A stretch of DNA of 64,000 bases, from the NCBI RefSeq assembly GCF_004310425.1, contig NZ_SIUB01000003.1, forward strand, positions 62,001-126,000, written 5' to 3'. The stretch comes from Hansschlegelia quercus. GTDB taxonomy: Bacteria; Pseudomonadota; Alphaproteobacteria; Rhizobiales; Methylopilaceae. This document shows, piece after piece, positions 1 to 8,486 of the stretch (position 1 is its first letter; the number at the start of each line of letters is the position of its first letter). Under the pieces are notes generated by a model. That model saw only the letters and a list, made by a program, of their open reading frames with translations. It was not told where the DNA came from and searched no databases. A program made the position numbers and the translations under genes.

Positions 1-432
1 ATCGTCCAGGCTGCGATCAGCGGCTCCGACGATCAAAGTCGGGATGAGCCGCGCGAGCCGAGCCAGCGAGATCGCGGCGTCGGAACCTTCGGGAGGGCTG
101 GCCGGCCGGAACGGTGGAGAAGACGGCTCGGCGTCTGAGAGGGCAGATAGCGCCTGCGGCTCGAACAGACTGTCAGGCGCCTCAAACGCCCGCGCCGTCG
201 ATGGTTCCGCGTCGCCTCTCGCCATAAAGGCTGCGCGTCCGGAGGCGACGACAAGCGTCCGCTTCCCCGTATTGTCTAGAAGGTCATCGATTCCGCTGGG
301 TGAAGCCGCCTCGGCCGACAGAACCAGCAAAGGCGCACACGCCTTGATGATGACGGGCCGGCCGCCACGCAACTCCGCCACAGCGCGCAGGACCGAACGG
401 TCGGCTCGGGGCGCAACTCGGGAATCACGCAC
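1..432 (-). CDS. ribA: GTP cyclohydrolase II (RibA), N-terminal part, runs off left edge
   Basis: This frame opens at a GTG (432-430) that overlaps the ribB stop codon and stays open for 144 codons to the left edge, so only the N-terminal part is visible. The peptide contains [13 protein letters not shown] near the start and [15 protein letters not shown] near residues 122-136. Both resemble the poorly conserved N-terminal extension of alphaproteobacterial RibA proteins that precedes the catalytic GTP cyclohydrolase II domain. That domain, with its zinc cysteines, lies outside the window. The enzyme opens the imidazole ring of GTP in the first step of riboflavin synthesis. Direct overlap with ribB supports the call; the N-terminal extension alone is weak evidence. 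Confidence 0.6.
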   Translation of the reverse strand, partial: MRDSRVAPRADRSVLRAVAELRGGRPVIIKACAPLLVLSAEAASPSGIDDLLDNTGKRTLVVASGRAAFMARGDAEPSTARAFEAPDSLFEPQALSALSDAEPSSPPFRPASPPEGSDAAISLARLARLIPTLIVGAADRSLDD

Positions 433-1129
433 TCAGCGGACCTAGCGAATAGGGCGTGTTCCCCTCAACCCGGTAGCGCGCCAATGCGGCGACGGTCCCG
501 ATCCTCAAGCCATGTCTGCGTGCGAAGGCCACGAGTTCGGGCGTGCGCGCCATATGGCCGTCGGCGCTCATAATCTCGCAGATCACGCCCGCTGGGCTCA
601 GGCCCGCGAGGCGCGCGACGTCGACGGCCGCCTCCGTATGGCCCGGACGCTCGAGCAGGCCGCCCTCGCGAGCACGCAGCGGAAAGACGTGGCCCGGGCT
701 GACAAGGTCGGCTCCTCCCATAGCGGGATCGATCACGGTCGCGATCGTGTGCGCGCGATCGAATGCCGAGATACCGGTCGTCACCCCCTCTTTCGCCTCC
801 ACCGAGACGGTGAAGCCCGTTCCGCGCGGACACCCGTTATGCTCGACCATCGGCCTGAGACCCAGTTCCTCAACGCGCCGCGGGGTCAAGACGAGACAGA
901 TCAGGCCGCGCGCGTGTGTGGCCATGAAATTGATGACCGCAGGGGTAGCGAACTCGGCTGCGACGACGAGGTCGCCCTCGTTCTCGCGATCTTCGTCATC
1001 GATCAACACCACCATCTCGCCTCGGGCGACGGCGGCCACGATCTGGTCGGCGGAAGAGAAGAAGGACGCGAGCGCGTTGGCGCAGTCCAGCGTCGGCGCC
1101 GATACCGGCCTATGCAGCGGAGCGTTCAA
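425..1129 (-). CDS. ribB: 3,4-dihydroxy-2-butanone-4-phosphate synthase (RibB)
   Basis: A 234-residue cytosolic enzyme that makes the four-carbon unit of riboflavin from ribulose 5-phosphate. The acidic metal-binding loop DEDRENEGD is at residues 45-53, the substrate loop [10 protein letters not shown] starts at 117, and RPGHTEA is at 161-167. These are the canonical DHBP synthase motifs and the length fits a monofunctional RibB. It begins in an ATGA overlap with the FMN reductase stop codon, and its own stop overlaps the GTG start of the ribA-like gene. The three genes are therefore translationally coupled, putting flavin synthesis in one transcript with a flavin reductase. Confidence 0.95.
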   Translation of the reverse strand: MNAPLHRPVSAPTLDCANALASFFSSADQIVAAVARGEMVVLIDDEDRENEGDLVVAAEFATPAVINFMATHARGLICLVLTPRRVEELGLRPMVEHNGCPRGTGFTVSVEAKEGVTTGISAFDRAHTIATVIDPAMGGADLVSPGHVFPLRAREGGLLERPGHTEAAVDVARLAGLSPAGVICEIMSADGHMARTPELVAFARRHGLRIGTVAALARYRVEGNTPYSLGPLSA

Positions 1130-1668
1130 GCTGCCTCCAGCGTGCGTGAGACAGCCTGGTCGAAATGGCTGATCGCCTGGTGAAGCATCTCCCGATGTTT
1201 GATGTCCGTGATGAACTCGGGACCGGCAGGATCTAGCGCGCTCTCGATCATGAAGTGCCCCTGAACCGAGTGGCGTGCGCCGAGCGCATGAAGGATCGGC
1301 CGCAGCGCGTAGTCGAGCATCAAAACGTGGGCCATGGTCCCGCCGGTCGCCAGCGGAAGGATCGCTTTGCCCGTCAGCGCGAATTGCGGCAGCAGATCGA
1401 TAAATGTCTTCAGCAGGCCGGAGAAAGAGGCCTTGTACGTCGGCGTGACGAAAACGACGCCGTCAGCGAGCTCCACCAGTTCGATCGCTTCCCCAATTGC
1501 CGGATCGGACGCCTGGGCTGACAGCAGAGGCCCGGCCGGCAAATCGCGCACTCGGAGGTGCTTCGTCCGCATGCCGCGCTCCGCCAGCCGCTCGCTGACA
1601 TATTGAGCGAGCTTCGCGGTCTTCGAATTTTCGGAGGGGCTCCCGGACACGACGAGAATGAACGGCAT
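1126..1668 (-). CDS. NADPH-dependent FMN reductase, SsuE/MsuE-like
   Basis: A 180-residue flavodoxin-fold protein of the NADPH-dependent FMN reductase family. The phosphate-binding loop [14 protein letters not shown] starts at residue 8, followed by [17 protein letters not shown] around 74-90. These proteins deliver reduced FMN to two-component flavin monooxygenases. An AAGGA ribosome site lies 7 bases before the ATG. It is the first gene of the flavin operon and sits 1.8 kb from a RutA-like FMN-dependent monooxygenase on the same strand, so it is a reasonable reductase partner for that enzyme. The partnership is inference; sulfonate monooxygenases elsewhere in the genome are an alternative. 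Confidence 0.85.
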   Translation of the reverse strand: MPFILVVSGSPSENSKTAKLAQYVSERLAERGMRTKHLRVRDLPAGPLLSAQASDPAIGEAIELVELADGVVFVTPTYKASFSGLLKTFIDLLPQFALTGKAILPLATGGTMAHVLMLDYALRPILHALGARHSVQGHFMIESALDPAGPEFITDIKHREMLHQAISHFDQAVSRTLEAA

Positions 1669-1838
1669 CGGATATCCTTGCTCGAAGCAGTCTCAGGCTG
1701 TTCACCGGCCTTCAGCTTATATCCCGGAGCCTAGAGATCGCGCGGCCGTCGCGCTTGCCGGGCTACGCACAAGCCTTTGATCATGTGCGCAGCCCGGAGA
1801 CCCTCGATGTGGGCGCCGACCAGGAACGGCGCGGCGGG

Positions 1839-2060
1839 TTAGGTCGTCTGCGCGTCCTCAAGAGTGAAGCCGATCTTCAGCGTGACCTGGAAATGCGCCA
1901 CCCTGCCCTCCTCGACGTGGCCGCGGGTCTCCACGACCTCGAACCAACCGATGTTTCGCACGGTTTTCGCGGCGTCCGTGACGGCGGTCTTGATGGCGTC
2001 GTCGATCGAGGAAGGCGAAGAGCCGACGATCTCGATGATCTTGTAGGTATGCTTCGACAT
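1839..2060 (-). CDS. Dodecin, flavin-storage protein
   Basis: A 73-residue protein beginning MSKHTYKIIEIVGSS, with SIDDAIKTAVTDAAKTVRN and a C-terminal RVAHFQVTLKIGF strand. This matches the beta-alpha-beta-beta dodecin family, which forms hollow dodecamers binding flavin or CoA and limits free-flavin damage. An AGGAG ribosome site precedes the ATG at 2060; an upstream in-frame ATG at 2081 lacks one. Its position among ribB, an FMN reductase and an FMN monooxygenase fits a flavin buffer role. The ligand is not determinable from sequence. Confidence 0.9.
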   Translation of the reverse strand: MSKHTYKIIEIVGSSPSSIDDAIKTAVTDAAKTVRNIGWFEVVETRGHVEEGRVAHFQVTLKIGFTLEDAQTT

Positions 2061-2129
2061 AGAGGATCTCCTGCACTGCACCCCGACCGGGTCGCTTGGG
2101 GTTGGACGGGCGGCTTACGACGGTGTGGA

Positions 2130-2507
2130 TCACGGCTCCTCATAGGAAACGTGAGCCGCGACGATGCGCCAGCCGTTCGGCGTCCGTATCCAGGTCTGGC
2201 TTTGCCGCCCCAGACGGGCGTCGCCCGGCATCATGAACTCGGCGTTCGCGGTGGCCGCGTCACGCCCGAACGTCGAGATGATCACCCTCAGAAGATCCCG
2301 CGGTCTTTGAATCGCTGGTCTGCCGGCGCGAAACGCGTGGATGGCGTCCGCGCCGTAGAGGTTCTCCCTCGGGCCGTATCGCAGGGTCAGCGGCGACGCC
2401 CAGAACAGCTCCCTCAGCATCGCGAGGTCGTTTGCGCAAAGCGCGATCTCGTAGCCGTCGAAGGCCGCGCGGACCTCGGCGACGATTTCGGCATCGTTGA
2501 TCTGCAT
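2130..2507 (-). CDS. AtzH/HpxZ-like protein (DUF3225, NTF2-like fold)
   Basis: A 125-residue protein beginning MQINDAEIVAEV. LFWASPLTLRYGPRENLYGADAIHAFR, RPRDLLRVIISTFG and the terminal TWIRTPNGWRIVAAHVSY are hallmarks of the DUF3225/AtzH-like family, which has an NTF2-like fold. Relatives sit in oxalurate (HpxZ) and cyanuric acid (AtzH) catabolic clusters, usually next to an AtzE-type amidase. No such amidase is present here. Neighbours instead are a metallo-beta-lactamase-fold protein and a RutA-like ring-opening monooxygenase, so a part in N-heterocycle or ureide catabolism is plausible but unproven. Confidence 0.8.
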   Translation of the reverse strand: MQINDAEIVAEVRAAFDGYEIALCANDLAMLRELFWASPLTLRYGPRENLYGADAIHAFRAGRPAIQRPRDLLRVIISTFGRDAATANAEFMMPGDARLGRQSQTWIRTPNGWRIVAAHVSYEEP

Positions 2508-2551
2508 GGATCGCTCTTCGAACGTGACGTCGGCGTCGGGGCGCTTGGACC

Positions 2552-3373
2552 TCAATCGTCGGCGTCGTGATCCAGCCAGTGGAGGTGACGCGCGACCGAC
2601 GTCGCCATCGCCTGCTTGGCGCCCGTCGCGATTACCTTGTCCCACCACGCGCCATAGATCGCGTCGTAGCTCCATGTCTCGACGCGCTCCGCGATCCGGC
2701 GGACGGACGTCGCTCCCAGCGGAATGAAGTTCGGATAGGAGCGCATGAAGGCTAGGTGCTTGCCGTCGGCGACGACCTGCAGAAGGTCGCCGGTGAACAG
2801 CGCGCCCTTGCCGCCGCAGCCCTCCGCCCAGTGCAGGATCGCGCCGCCTTCGAAATGGCCGCCGGTCCGGATCAGCGTCAGTCCCGGCAGGATTTCCTTG
2901 GAGTCGCCGCTCCAGAAGGAGAGGCACGGATCCTCCCGCATCACCCACTGCCGATCCCCGTCGTGCAGGTGCACCGGAATGTCGCCGAAGGCGCGGCTCC
3001 ACTCCACCATCGTCGTGTAGTAGTGCGGGTGAGAGATCGCGATCGCCGCAAGGCCGCCGATCCCCTTGATCAGCTCGATCGTGGATGCATCCAGAAGCGA
3101 GACGCAATCCCAGAGCACGTTTCCCGCCGGCGTGCGGATGATCAGCGCGCGCTGGCCAATGCCGAACTGCGGGGCCGAGCCGACGCCAAGGATCTCGCCG
3201 TCATAGCGGTAAACCGTCATGTGCGAACGGCGGAGCTTCTTGAGCGTCGTCCAGTTCTGACCCGAGGCAGGAACGAACTGCCGTTCCTCCTCGCAGATCG
3301 GGCAGCTCTCCGGCGCGGTCTCGGTCGGAGAGAACTGCGTGCCGCAGGTCGTGCAAATGAACGCTTCCATCAT
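2552..3373 (-). CDS. Metallo-beta-lactamase-fold protein with N-terminal rubredoxin-like zinc ribbon
   Basis: A 273-residue protein. The first 30 residues carry two CxxC pairs, CTTC (8-11) and CPIC (24-27), which look like a small zinc ribbon. The rest is a metallo-beta-lactamase fold. Where active members have HxHxDH this protein has SHPHYYT, so two histidines remain but the Asp-His pair is replaced. GGHFEGG and GDLLQVVADGKHL follow as candidate later ligands. It may bind one metal or be catalytically altered. It lies between the AtzH-like and RutA-like genes on the same strand and probably takes part in the same pathway. Substrate unknown. Confidence 0.75.
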   Translation of the reverse strand: MMEAFICTTCGTQFSPTETAPESCPICEEERQFVPASGQNWTTLKKLRRSHMTVYRYDGEILGVGSAPQFGIGQRALIIRTPAGNVLWDCVSLLDASTIELIKGIGGLAAIAISHPHYYTTMVEWSRAFGDIPVHLHDGDRQWVMREDPCLSFWSGDSKEILPGLTLIRTGGHFEGGAILHWAEGCGGKGALFTGDLLQVVADGKHLAFMRSYPNFIPLGATSVRRIAERVETWSYDAIYGAWWDKVIATGAKQAMATSVARHLHWLDHDADD

Positions 3374-3439
3374 GCCATTCCGTAGGTCGCGGGCGGAGCC
3401 CGGCGATATGAAAATGATCCGGGTGGTTAAGCGCGCCGC

Positions 3440-4522
3440 TCAGGCCACTTTTCTCGCCGCGGCGCCGCCGCGCAGCAGCGGCAGGCTCCGTTCACCAAAG
3501 CTGCGAACGCCCTCGACAAACTCGGGGAACGTCAACAGCATGCCGCTGATGCCGGTCTTCGCCTCCAGATCCTGGATCTGAAGGGCTATCGATTCCCAGG
3601 ATCCGTGGATCACGGGAAAGCCCATGAAGGTCAGGTTGCCCTCGGTCACGTCGGCCGTCATGCCGTCGCGGAAGTGCCTGCTGGTCCCTTCGGGATTGGT
3701 GTCCATCGAGGCGCTCTTGACCACGTTCAGCAGCGCTTCCTGATCGGCACCGGCGACGATGTCGTCGCAGCGGTCCTTGGCCTCCGCGTCGGTGTCGGCT
3801 CCGATGATGGTGACGAGCGCGAGCGTGCCGACCTTGCGGCCGATCTTCGCTGATTCCGTCAGCACGGGCTCCGCGATGCGCTTCAGCTTCTCCGGGCCGC
3901 CGAACACGAAGTTGTATTCGGCGTGGCGGGCGGTGAACTGCACGCCCTTCGGCGACTGTCCTGCGCAGACGATCGGAATGTCGCGGCCCGGCGTCGGGAA
4001 GCACTCGCAGTCGTCGAGCCGAAAATAATCGCCCTTGAAGCTCGAGCGGCCGGTCGCCCAAAGCTCGCGCATGATGCGGATGTACTCGCCGGTCAGCTCA
4101 TAGCGACGGTCGTGATAGTCGTCGGAGGGCCACAGGCCCATCTGGCTGTATTCGGGTCGGTTCCAGCCCGTCACGATGTTGACGCCCGCGCGGCCGCCCG
4201 AAATGTCGTTGAAGGTCGCGATCATCCGGGCGGCGACGGCGGGATGGACGCCGAGAACGGGCACCGTGGCGTAAAGCTCGATACGATCCGTCGCGGCGGC
4301 GAGCCCCGACGCCAGAGAGATCGAGTCCAGGCAGGAATCCCAGTAGCCGGTCTCTCCCCCGAAGCCGTGGTACTTGATCATGGATAGAATGAAGTCGAGG
4401 CCGACGCGCTCCGCCTCCTTCGTGATCGCAAGGCAGTGCTTCCATGTGGGGATGTATTGCGGGCTGTTCTTCGAGATAATGTAGCCGTTCTGGCCGTTCG
4501 GCAAAAATACACCGAGCTTCAT
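3440..4522 (-). CDS. RutA-like FMN-dependent monooxygenase (luciferase-like family)
   Basis: About 360 residues starting MKLGVFLPNGQNGYIIS, close in length and layout to pyrimidine monooxygenase RutA. Shared family stretches include the LSMIKYHGFGG region, ISGGRAGVNIVTGWNRPEY, YEL-x-EYIRIMRELW with FKGDYF, and SFGERSLPLL near the end. RutA uses FMN and oxygen to open the uracil ring between N3 and C4. A GGGGAG ribosome site supports the ATG at 4522; upstream in-frame codons look non-coding. No rutB-G genes are visible, so the substrate may be another N-heterocycle, amide or imide. Confidence 0.85.
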   Translation of the reverse strand: MKLGVFLPNGQNGYIISKNSPQYIPTWKHCLAITKEAERVGLDFILSMIKYHGFGGETGYWDSCLDSISLASGLAAATDRIELYATVPVLGVHPAVAARMIATFNDISGGRAGVNIVTGWNRPEYSQMGLWPSDDYHDRRYELTGEYIRIMRELWATGRSSFKGDYFRLDDCECFPTPGRDIPIVCAGQSPKGVQFTARHAEYNFVFGGPEKLKRIAEPVLTESAKIGRKVGTLALVTIIGADTDAEAKDRCDDIVAGADQEALLNVVKSASMDTNPEGTSRHFRDGMTADVTEGNLTFMGFPVIHGSWESIALQIQDLEAKTGISGMLLTFPEFVEGVRSFGERSLPLLRGGAAARKVA

Positions 4523-4752
4523 CGCCCCAGCTCCCCAGTCCTGATCATGGAGGCCACCTTGGCCTTCTGTAGATATGATGGGGAGTGGTAGTGTCTCTGC
4601 CTGCGCTCCGGCAAGTTCAACTTCGAGCAGTGCTCGGATCGTCAAATCCTTCCGCACTTACCGGCAAGAGGAAGAATGGCGCCGGTGGCTAAGTAGCCTC
4701 GCCGGAGACGCCTGTGTCGCAGGGTCTGCCGGCCTGAGCCGAAGGAAGAACG
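4523..4752. promoter_or_regulatory. Divergent promoter region between RutA-like gene and ABC importer
   Basis: A 230-base gap separates two divergently read units: the RutA-like gene to the left and the TorT-like binding-protein gene to the right. It must hold both promoters. No sure operator palindrome was recognised. An AAGGAAG ribosome site precedes the ATG at 4753. Confidence 0.45.
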
Positions 4753-5823
4753 ATGCGCCTTTCTGCAATCGCCATGATCGCCGGTCTGGGCGTTATCGCT
4801 TCGTCCGGCCTTGCGGCGGCCGGAGATTGGTTCCCCTACAAAGTCGACGTCTGGCAGCCGCCGTTCGAGAAGGGCGCGGCCAAATCGCAGCGCGATTACA
4901 CGGCGCTCGATAAGGCGTCCGCGCCCCACGAGATCTGCGTTTCGTTCCCGCACATGAAGGACGCCTATTGGCTCGCCGTGGACTACGGCGTCACCGAGGA
5001 GGCCAAGCGCCTCGGCGTGAAGCTGCAGGTGGTCGAGGCCGGCGGCTACACCGAGTTGAACAAGCAGATCTCGCAGATCGAGGACTGCGTGTCCTCCGGC
5101 GCCAAGGCCGTGGTGATCGGCGCGATCTCCTATGACGGGCTGAACAACCTGATCGCCGAGCTCAAGGCGAAGAAGATCGTCGTCGTCGACATGATCAACG
5201 GCGTCTCATCCAAGCAGGTCGACGCCAAGGCGCTGGCGTCCTGGGCCGACGTCGGCGAGACGATCGGCGGGTATCTCGCCAAGAAGCACCCCGCAGGCTC
5301 CGCCAAGGTCAAGGTCGCGTGGTTCCCCGGGCCGGCGGGCGCAGGCTTCGCCGAATCCGCGAACCTCGGCTTCAAGAAGGCGCTGGAAGGGACCGCGGTC
5401 GAGATCGTCGACACGCGCTACGGGGACACCGGCAAGGAGGTCCAGTCAAAGCTCGTCGCCGACGCCCTTCAGGCGCATCCCGACCTCGACTATGTCGCGG
5501 GCTCGGCGGTCGCGGCCGAGGCGGCGGTCCCGATCATCCGAGCGGCCGGCGTCGCGGACAGGGTGAAGGTGCTCGCCTATTACTACACGCCCGGCGTCGA
5601 CCAGGGCATCCGCCGGGGGCAGATCCTTGCCGCGCCGACCGACTCCACCGTCGTCCAGGGCCGTATCGCGATCGATCAGGCGGTGCGGATCCTCGAGGGC
5701 AAGGACTACGTCAAGCACGTCGCGCCTTCGATCTTCGTCATCGAGAAGGAGACGCTGCCCGGCGTGACGATGTCGGCGGTGCTCGCGCCGAACGACTTTC
5801 GCCCGGTGTTCGAGGTCAAATGA
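4753..5823 (+). CDS. TorT-like periplasmic sugar-type binding protein of an ABC importer
   Basis: A 356-residue secreted protein. Residues 1-23 form a signal peptide ending around LAAAGDW. The mature part begins with WFPYKVDVWQPPF, characteristic of TorT-like periplasmic proteins, followed by a type 1 periplasmic-binding fold (PHMKDAYWLAVDYGV, QISQIEDCVSSGAKAVVIGAIS). TorT itself senses TMAO with TorS, but this gene is fused into an ABC operon: its stop overlaps the ATPase start (ATGA at 5820). It therefore most likely serves as the importer's substrate-binding protein. The ligand is unknown. Confidence 0.85.
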   Translation: MRLSAIAMIAGLGVIASSGLAAAGDWFPYKVDVWQPPFEKGAAKSQRDYTALDKASAPHEICVSFPHMKDAYWLAVDYGVTEEAKRLGVKLQVVEAGGYTELNKQISQIEDCVSSGAKAVVIGAISYDGLNNLIAELKAKKIVVVDMINGVSSKQVDAKALASWADVGETIGGYLAKKHPAGSAKVKVAWFPGPAGAGFAESANLGFKKALEGTAVEIVDTRYGDTGKEVQSKLVADALQAHPDLDYVAGSAVAAEAAVPIIRAAGVADRVKVLAYYYTPGVDQGIRRGQILAAPTDSTVVQGRIAIDQAVRILEGKDYVKHVAPSIFVIEKETLPGVTMSAVLAPNDFRPVFEVK

Positions 5824-7376
5824 GCCTCGATCCCGCTTCCATGGCTGTGAAAGCCGCGTCGTCGAGGGTCGGTGAGCCGCCGCTTCTGGAGCTGCTGAAA
5901 GTCACGAAGCAGTATCCGGGAGTGACGGCGCTCGATGGCGTGGACTTCACCGTTCGCTCCGGTGAGGTCCACGTCCTGTTCGGCGAGAACGGCGCGGGCA
6001 AGTCGACGCTGATCTCGATCGTCGCAGGCGCAATCCGGCCGACCTCGGGCGCTCTGCTGATGAACGGCGAGCGCCTCGATCTCGGATCGGTGCATGAGGC
6101 CCGCTCGAAGGGGATCACCACGGTCTTCCAGGAGTTCTCGCTCGTGCCGTCCATGACGGTCGAGGAGAACCTTGTGCTCGGAGCAGAGCCGACGCGCGCC
6201 GGCCTGCTCGACAGGCAAGCCATCCGGGCCGAGACGCGCGCGCTGTTGAAGCGTCTCGACTTCGACCTGTCGCCGACCGCTCTCGTCGGCGACCTCTCGC
6301 GCGCCGAACAGCAGATGGTCGAGATCGCCCGCGCGTTCCGCTCGAGATTGTCCGTGCTCATTCTCGACGAGCCTACCGCAAGCCTGACCGATCGCGAGGC
6401 CGACCGCCTGTTCGAGCTCGTCGCGCAGGCGAAAGCCGACGGGGTCGGCGTCGTCTACATCACGCACCGGCTCCGGGAGATCGAACGCATCGCCGATCGC
6501 ATCACGGTGCTGCGGGACGGCCACTACATCAAGACCATCGCCGCCAGCGAGGCTGACGAGGAGACGCTGGTGCGGCTGATGACCGGTCGCGCCGCAGGCG
6601 CGATCTTTCCTGAAATCAAGGCCGACCCGAAGGACGTCGCTCTATCGATCGAGAACCTCTCGACGGCCTCGGGTTCGGTTCGTGACGCCTCGTTCGAGGT
6701 GCGTGGCGGGGAGGTGGTCGGTCTCGCCGGGTTGGTCGGCTCCGGCAAGTCCGAGGCGGTGCGCGCCGCGTTCGGGCTGGAGCGCGTGGTCGCGGGAAGC
6801 GTGACCATCGCGGGCCGCGCAGTCGCGAACCCGACGCCGCGCCGGGCGCTCGACGCCGGCCTTCTCTACCTGCCGCCCGACCGCAAGAACGAAGGGCTCG
6901 CGATGATGCGGCCCTGTCGGGAAAACATGAGTCTTGCGGCTCTCCGCCTTCCGCCGTTCGCCTGGGGTCCGTGGCTGAATCGCCGCGCCGAGGCGCGCGA
7001 GGGTATGAGCCTCGCCCGGAGAATGGATCTACATCCGATGCGGCCGGACCGCGACGTTGAAGCGTTCTCCGGCGGCAACCAGCAGAAGGTGCTGCTCGCC
7101 CGCAGCCTCACGCGGCCGGTCGCCGTCTACGCCTTCGACGAACCGACGGTCGGCGTCGACGTGGGCGCGCGCGTCGCGATCTACCGCTTCATCAAGGAGC
7201 TGTGCGAAAGCGGCGCCGCGGTGGTGCTGATCTCCTCGGATCTACCGGAAATCCTCAACCTCGCGCATCGCGCTCTGGTCTTCGCCGGCGGCCGTGTCCA
7301 GGCCGAACTCGCGGGCGCCGAGCTCACCGAGGAGGCCGTCCTGCGACATTTCTTCGAAAGGCGCGTCGCCGCATGA
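5820..7376 (+). CDS. Sugar-type ABC transporter ATP-binding protein (two ATPase domains)
   Basis: A 518-residue tandem ATPase like RbsA/XylG. The first domain has Walker A GENGAGKST, signature LSRAEQQM and Walker B VLILDEP. The second has a degenerate Walker A GLVGSGKSE, signature FSGGNQQK and VYAFDEPTVGVD, the usual asymmetry of this class. Its ATG overlaps the stop of the binding-protein gene and its own stop overlaps the permease start (ATGA at 7373), so the three are tightly coupled. It energises import of the ligand captured by the TorT-like protein. Confidence 0.95.
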   Translation: MSLDPASMAVKAASSRVGEPPLLELLKVTKQYPGVTALDGVDFTVRSGEVHVLFGENGAGKSTLISIVAGAIRPTSGALLMNGERLDLGSVHEARSKGITTVFQEFSLVPSMTVEENLVLGAEPTRAGLLDRQAIRAETRALLKRLDFDLSPTALVGDLSRAEQQMVEIARAFRSRLSVLILDEPTASLTDREADRLFELVAQAKADGVGVVYITHRLREIERIADRITVLRDGHYIKTIAASEADEETLVRLMTGRAAGAIFPEIKADPKDVALSIENLSTASGSVRDASFEVRGGEVVGLAGLVGSGKSEAVRAAFGLERVVAGSVTIAGRAVANPTPRRALDAGLLYLPPDRKNEGLAMMRPCRENMSLAALRLPPFAWGPWLNRRAEAREGMSLARRMDLHPMRPDRDVEAFSGGNQQKVLLARSLTRPVAVYAFDEPTVGVDVGARVAIYRFIKELCESGAAVVLISSDLPEILNLAHRALVFAGGRVQAELAGAELTEEAVLRHFFERRVAA

Positions 7377-8431
7377 GCATTATTCCAGCGTCGGGGCACA
7401 TGACGCCCGCTTCCGCTGCCGTCGTCACGCCCCGCCCGGCGCCTTCGGGTCAGAAACTGAAGCGCCTGTTCGTCAGACTAGGCGTGCTGCCCTTCCTGCT
7501 CGTGATAGCCGTCTGCGTGTTCTCGCTGATGGCGCCGAACTTTCTGACCGTAGGCAACCTCAGCAACGTCCTGCGCCAGTCGGTCTTCCTGACGATCGTC
7601 TCGATGGGACAGATGATGGTGCTGCTCACCGGCGGGTTCGACCTGTCGGTCGGCACCATCCTCGCGCTGAGCTCCGTCGTCGGCGCGACGACGATGGCGG
7701 CGTTGAGCGCGCTCTATCCTGAAGCGACCATGCTCGTCATCGCGGTCGGCTGCCTTGCCGGCGTCGCCGCCGGAGTGGCGATCGGAATCGTCAACGGGAT
7801 CGGCGTCTCGGCGTTCGGCGTGTCGCCGTTCATCATGACGCTCGGCGTGTCCTCGATCGGCTTCGGCATAGCGCTGTCGCTGACCGGCGGCACGCCCGTC
7901 TACGGAATGCCCGTCGCTTTCGGAAACGTCTTCGGTTTCGGCGTGTTGCTCGGCGCGCCGGTGCCGATCTGGGTCGCAGCCGGCCTGATCGCCGCGACTT
8001 GGGCGCTGGTGAGCTGGACCCGCTACGGCCGCACGCTCTATGCGGTCGGCGGCAATGCCCGCGCCGCGCTGCTCTCCGGCATCAACACCCGGGCCACGCT
8101 GTTCGTCGTCTATGTCCTGTCGGGCTTGCTGGCTGCGATCGCCGGAATGTTGCTGACCGCCCGACTGGACAGCGGCGAGGCGAACATCGGCTCGTCCATG
8201 CCGCTCGAGTCGATCGCCGCGTGCGTCATCGCGGGCGTGAGCCTGCGCGGCGGCGTGGGCCGCGTCGGCAACGTCGTCCTTGGGGCGCTCTTCATCAATC
8301 TCGTCCAGAACGGGATGAACCTCGCTCGCATCGAGTCCTATCTGCAAACCGTAGTGATCGGCCTGATCCTGATCGCCGCGGTGATCGCCGATCAGGTTCG
8401 GCTCCGCTACGTCGCCGACCTCCGCTCCTGA
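7373..8431 (+). CDS. Sugar-type ABC transporter permease (RbsC-like)
   Basis: A 352-residue inner-membrane protein of the BPD_transp_2 family with roughly eight to ten hydrophobic segments. Family features are APNFLTVGNLSNVLRQ, GGFDLSVGTILALSSVVGA and RYGRTLYAVGGNARAALLSGI, the region thought to contact the ATPase, then GVSLRGGVGRVGNVVLGAL. One permease gene implies a homodimeric channel as in ribose importers. It is the third gene of the importer operon; the isomerase-family gene follows 55 bases later and may be co-transcribed. Confidence 0.93.
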   Translation: MSIIPASGHMTPASAAVVTPRPAPSGQKLKRLFVRLGVLPFLLVIAVCVFSLMAPNFLTVGNLSNVLRQSVFLTIVSMGQMMVLLTGGFDLSVGTILALSSVVGATTMAALSALYPEATMLVIAVGCLAGVAAGVAIGIVNGIGVSAFGVSPFIMTLGVSSIGFGIALSLTGGTPVYGMPVAFGNVFGFGVLLGAPVPIWVAAGLIAATWALVSWTRYGRTLYAVGGNARAALLSGINTRATLFVVYVLSGLLAAIAGMLLTARLDSGEANIGSSMPLESIAACVIAGVSLRGGVGRVGNVVLGALFINLVQNGMNLARIESYLQTVVIGLILIAAVIADQVRLRYVADLRS

Positions 8432-8486
8432 CGTCCCAGACCAGACGCTCCGCGCGTCCGCTCGCGTCGATTTCGAAAGTGCTGAG

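Noticed and set aside
1669-1838. FMN riboswitch ahead of the flavin operon
   Set aside because: The gap upstream of the FMN reductase is short and I could not identify the conserved RFN core; the repeated pairing expected was not seen.
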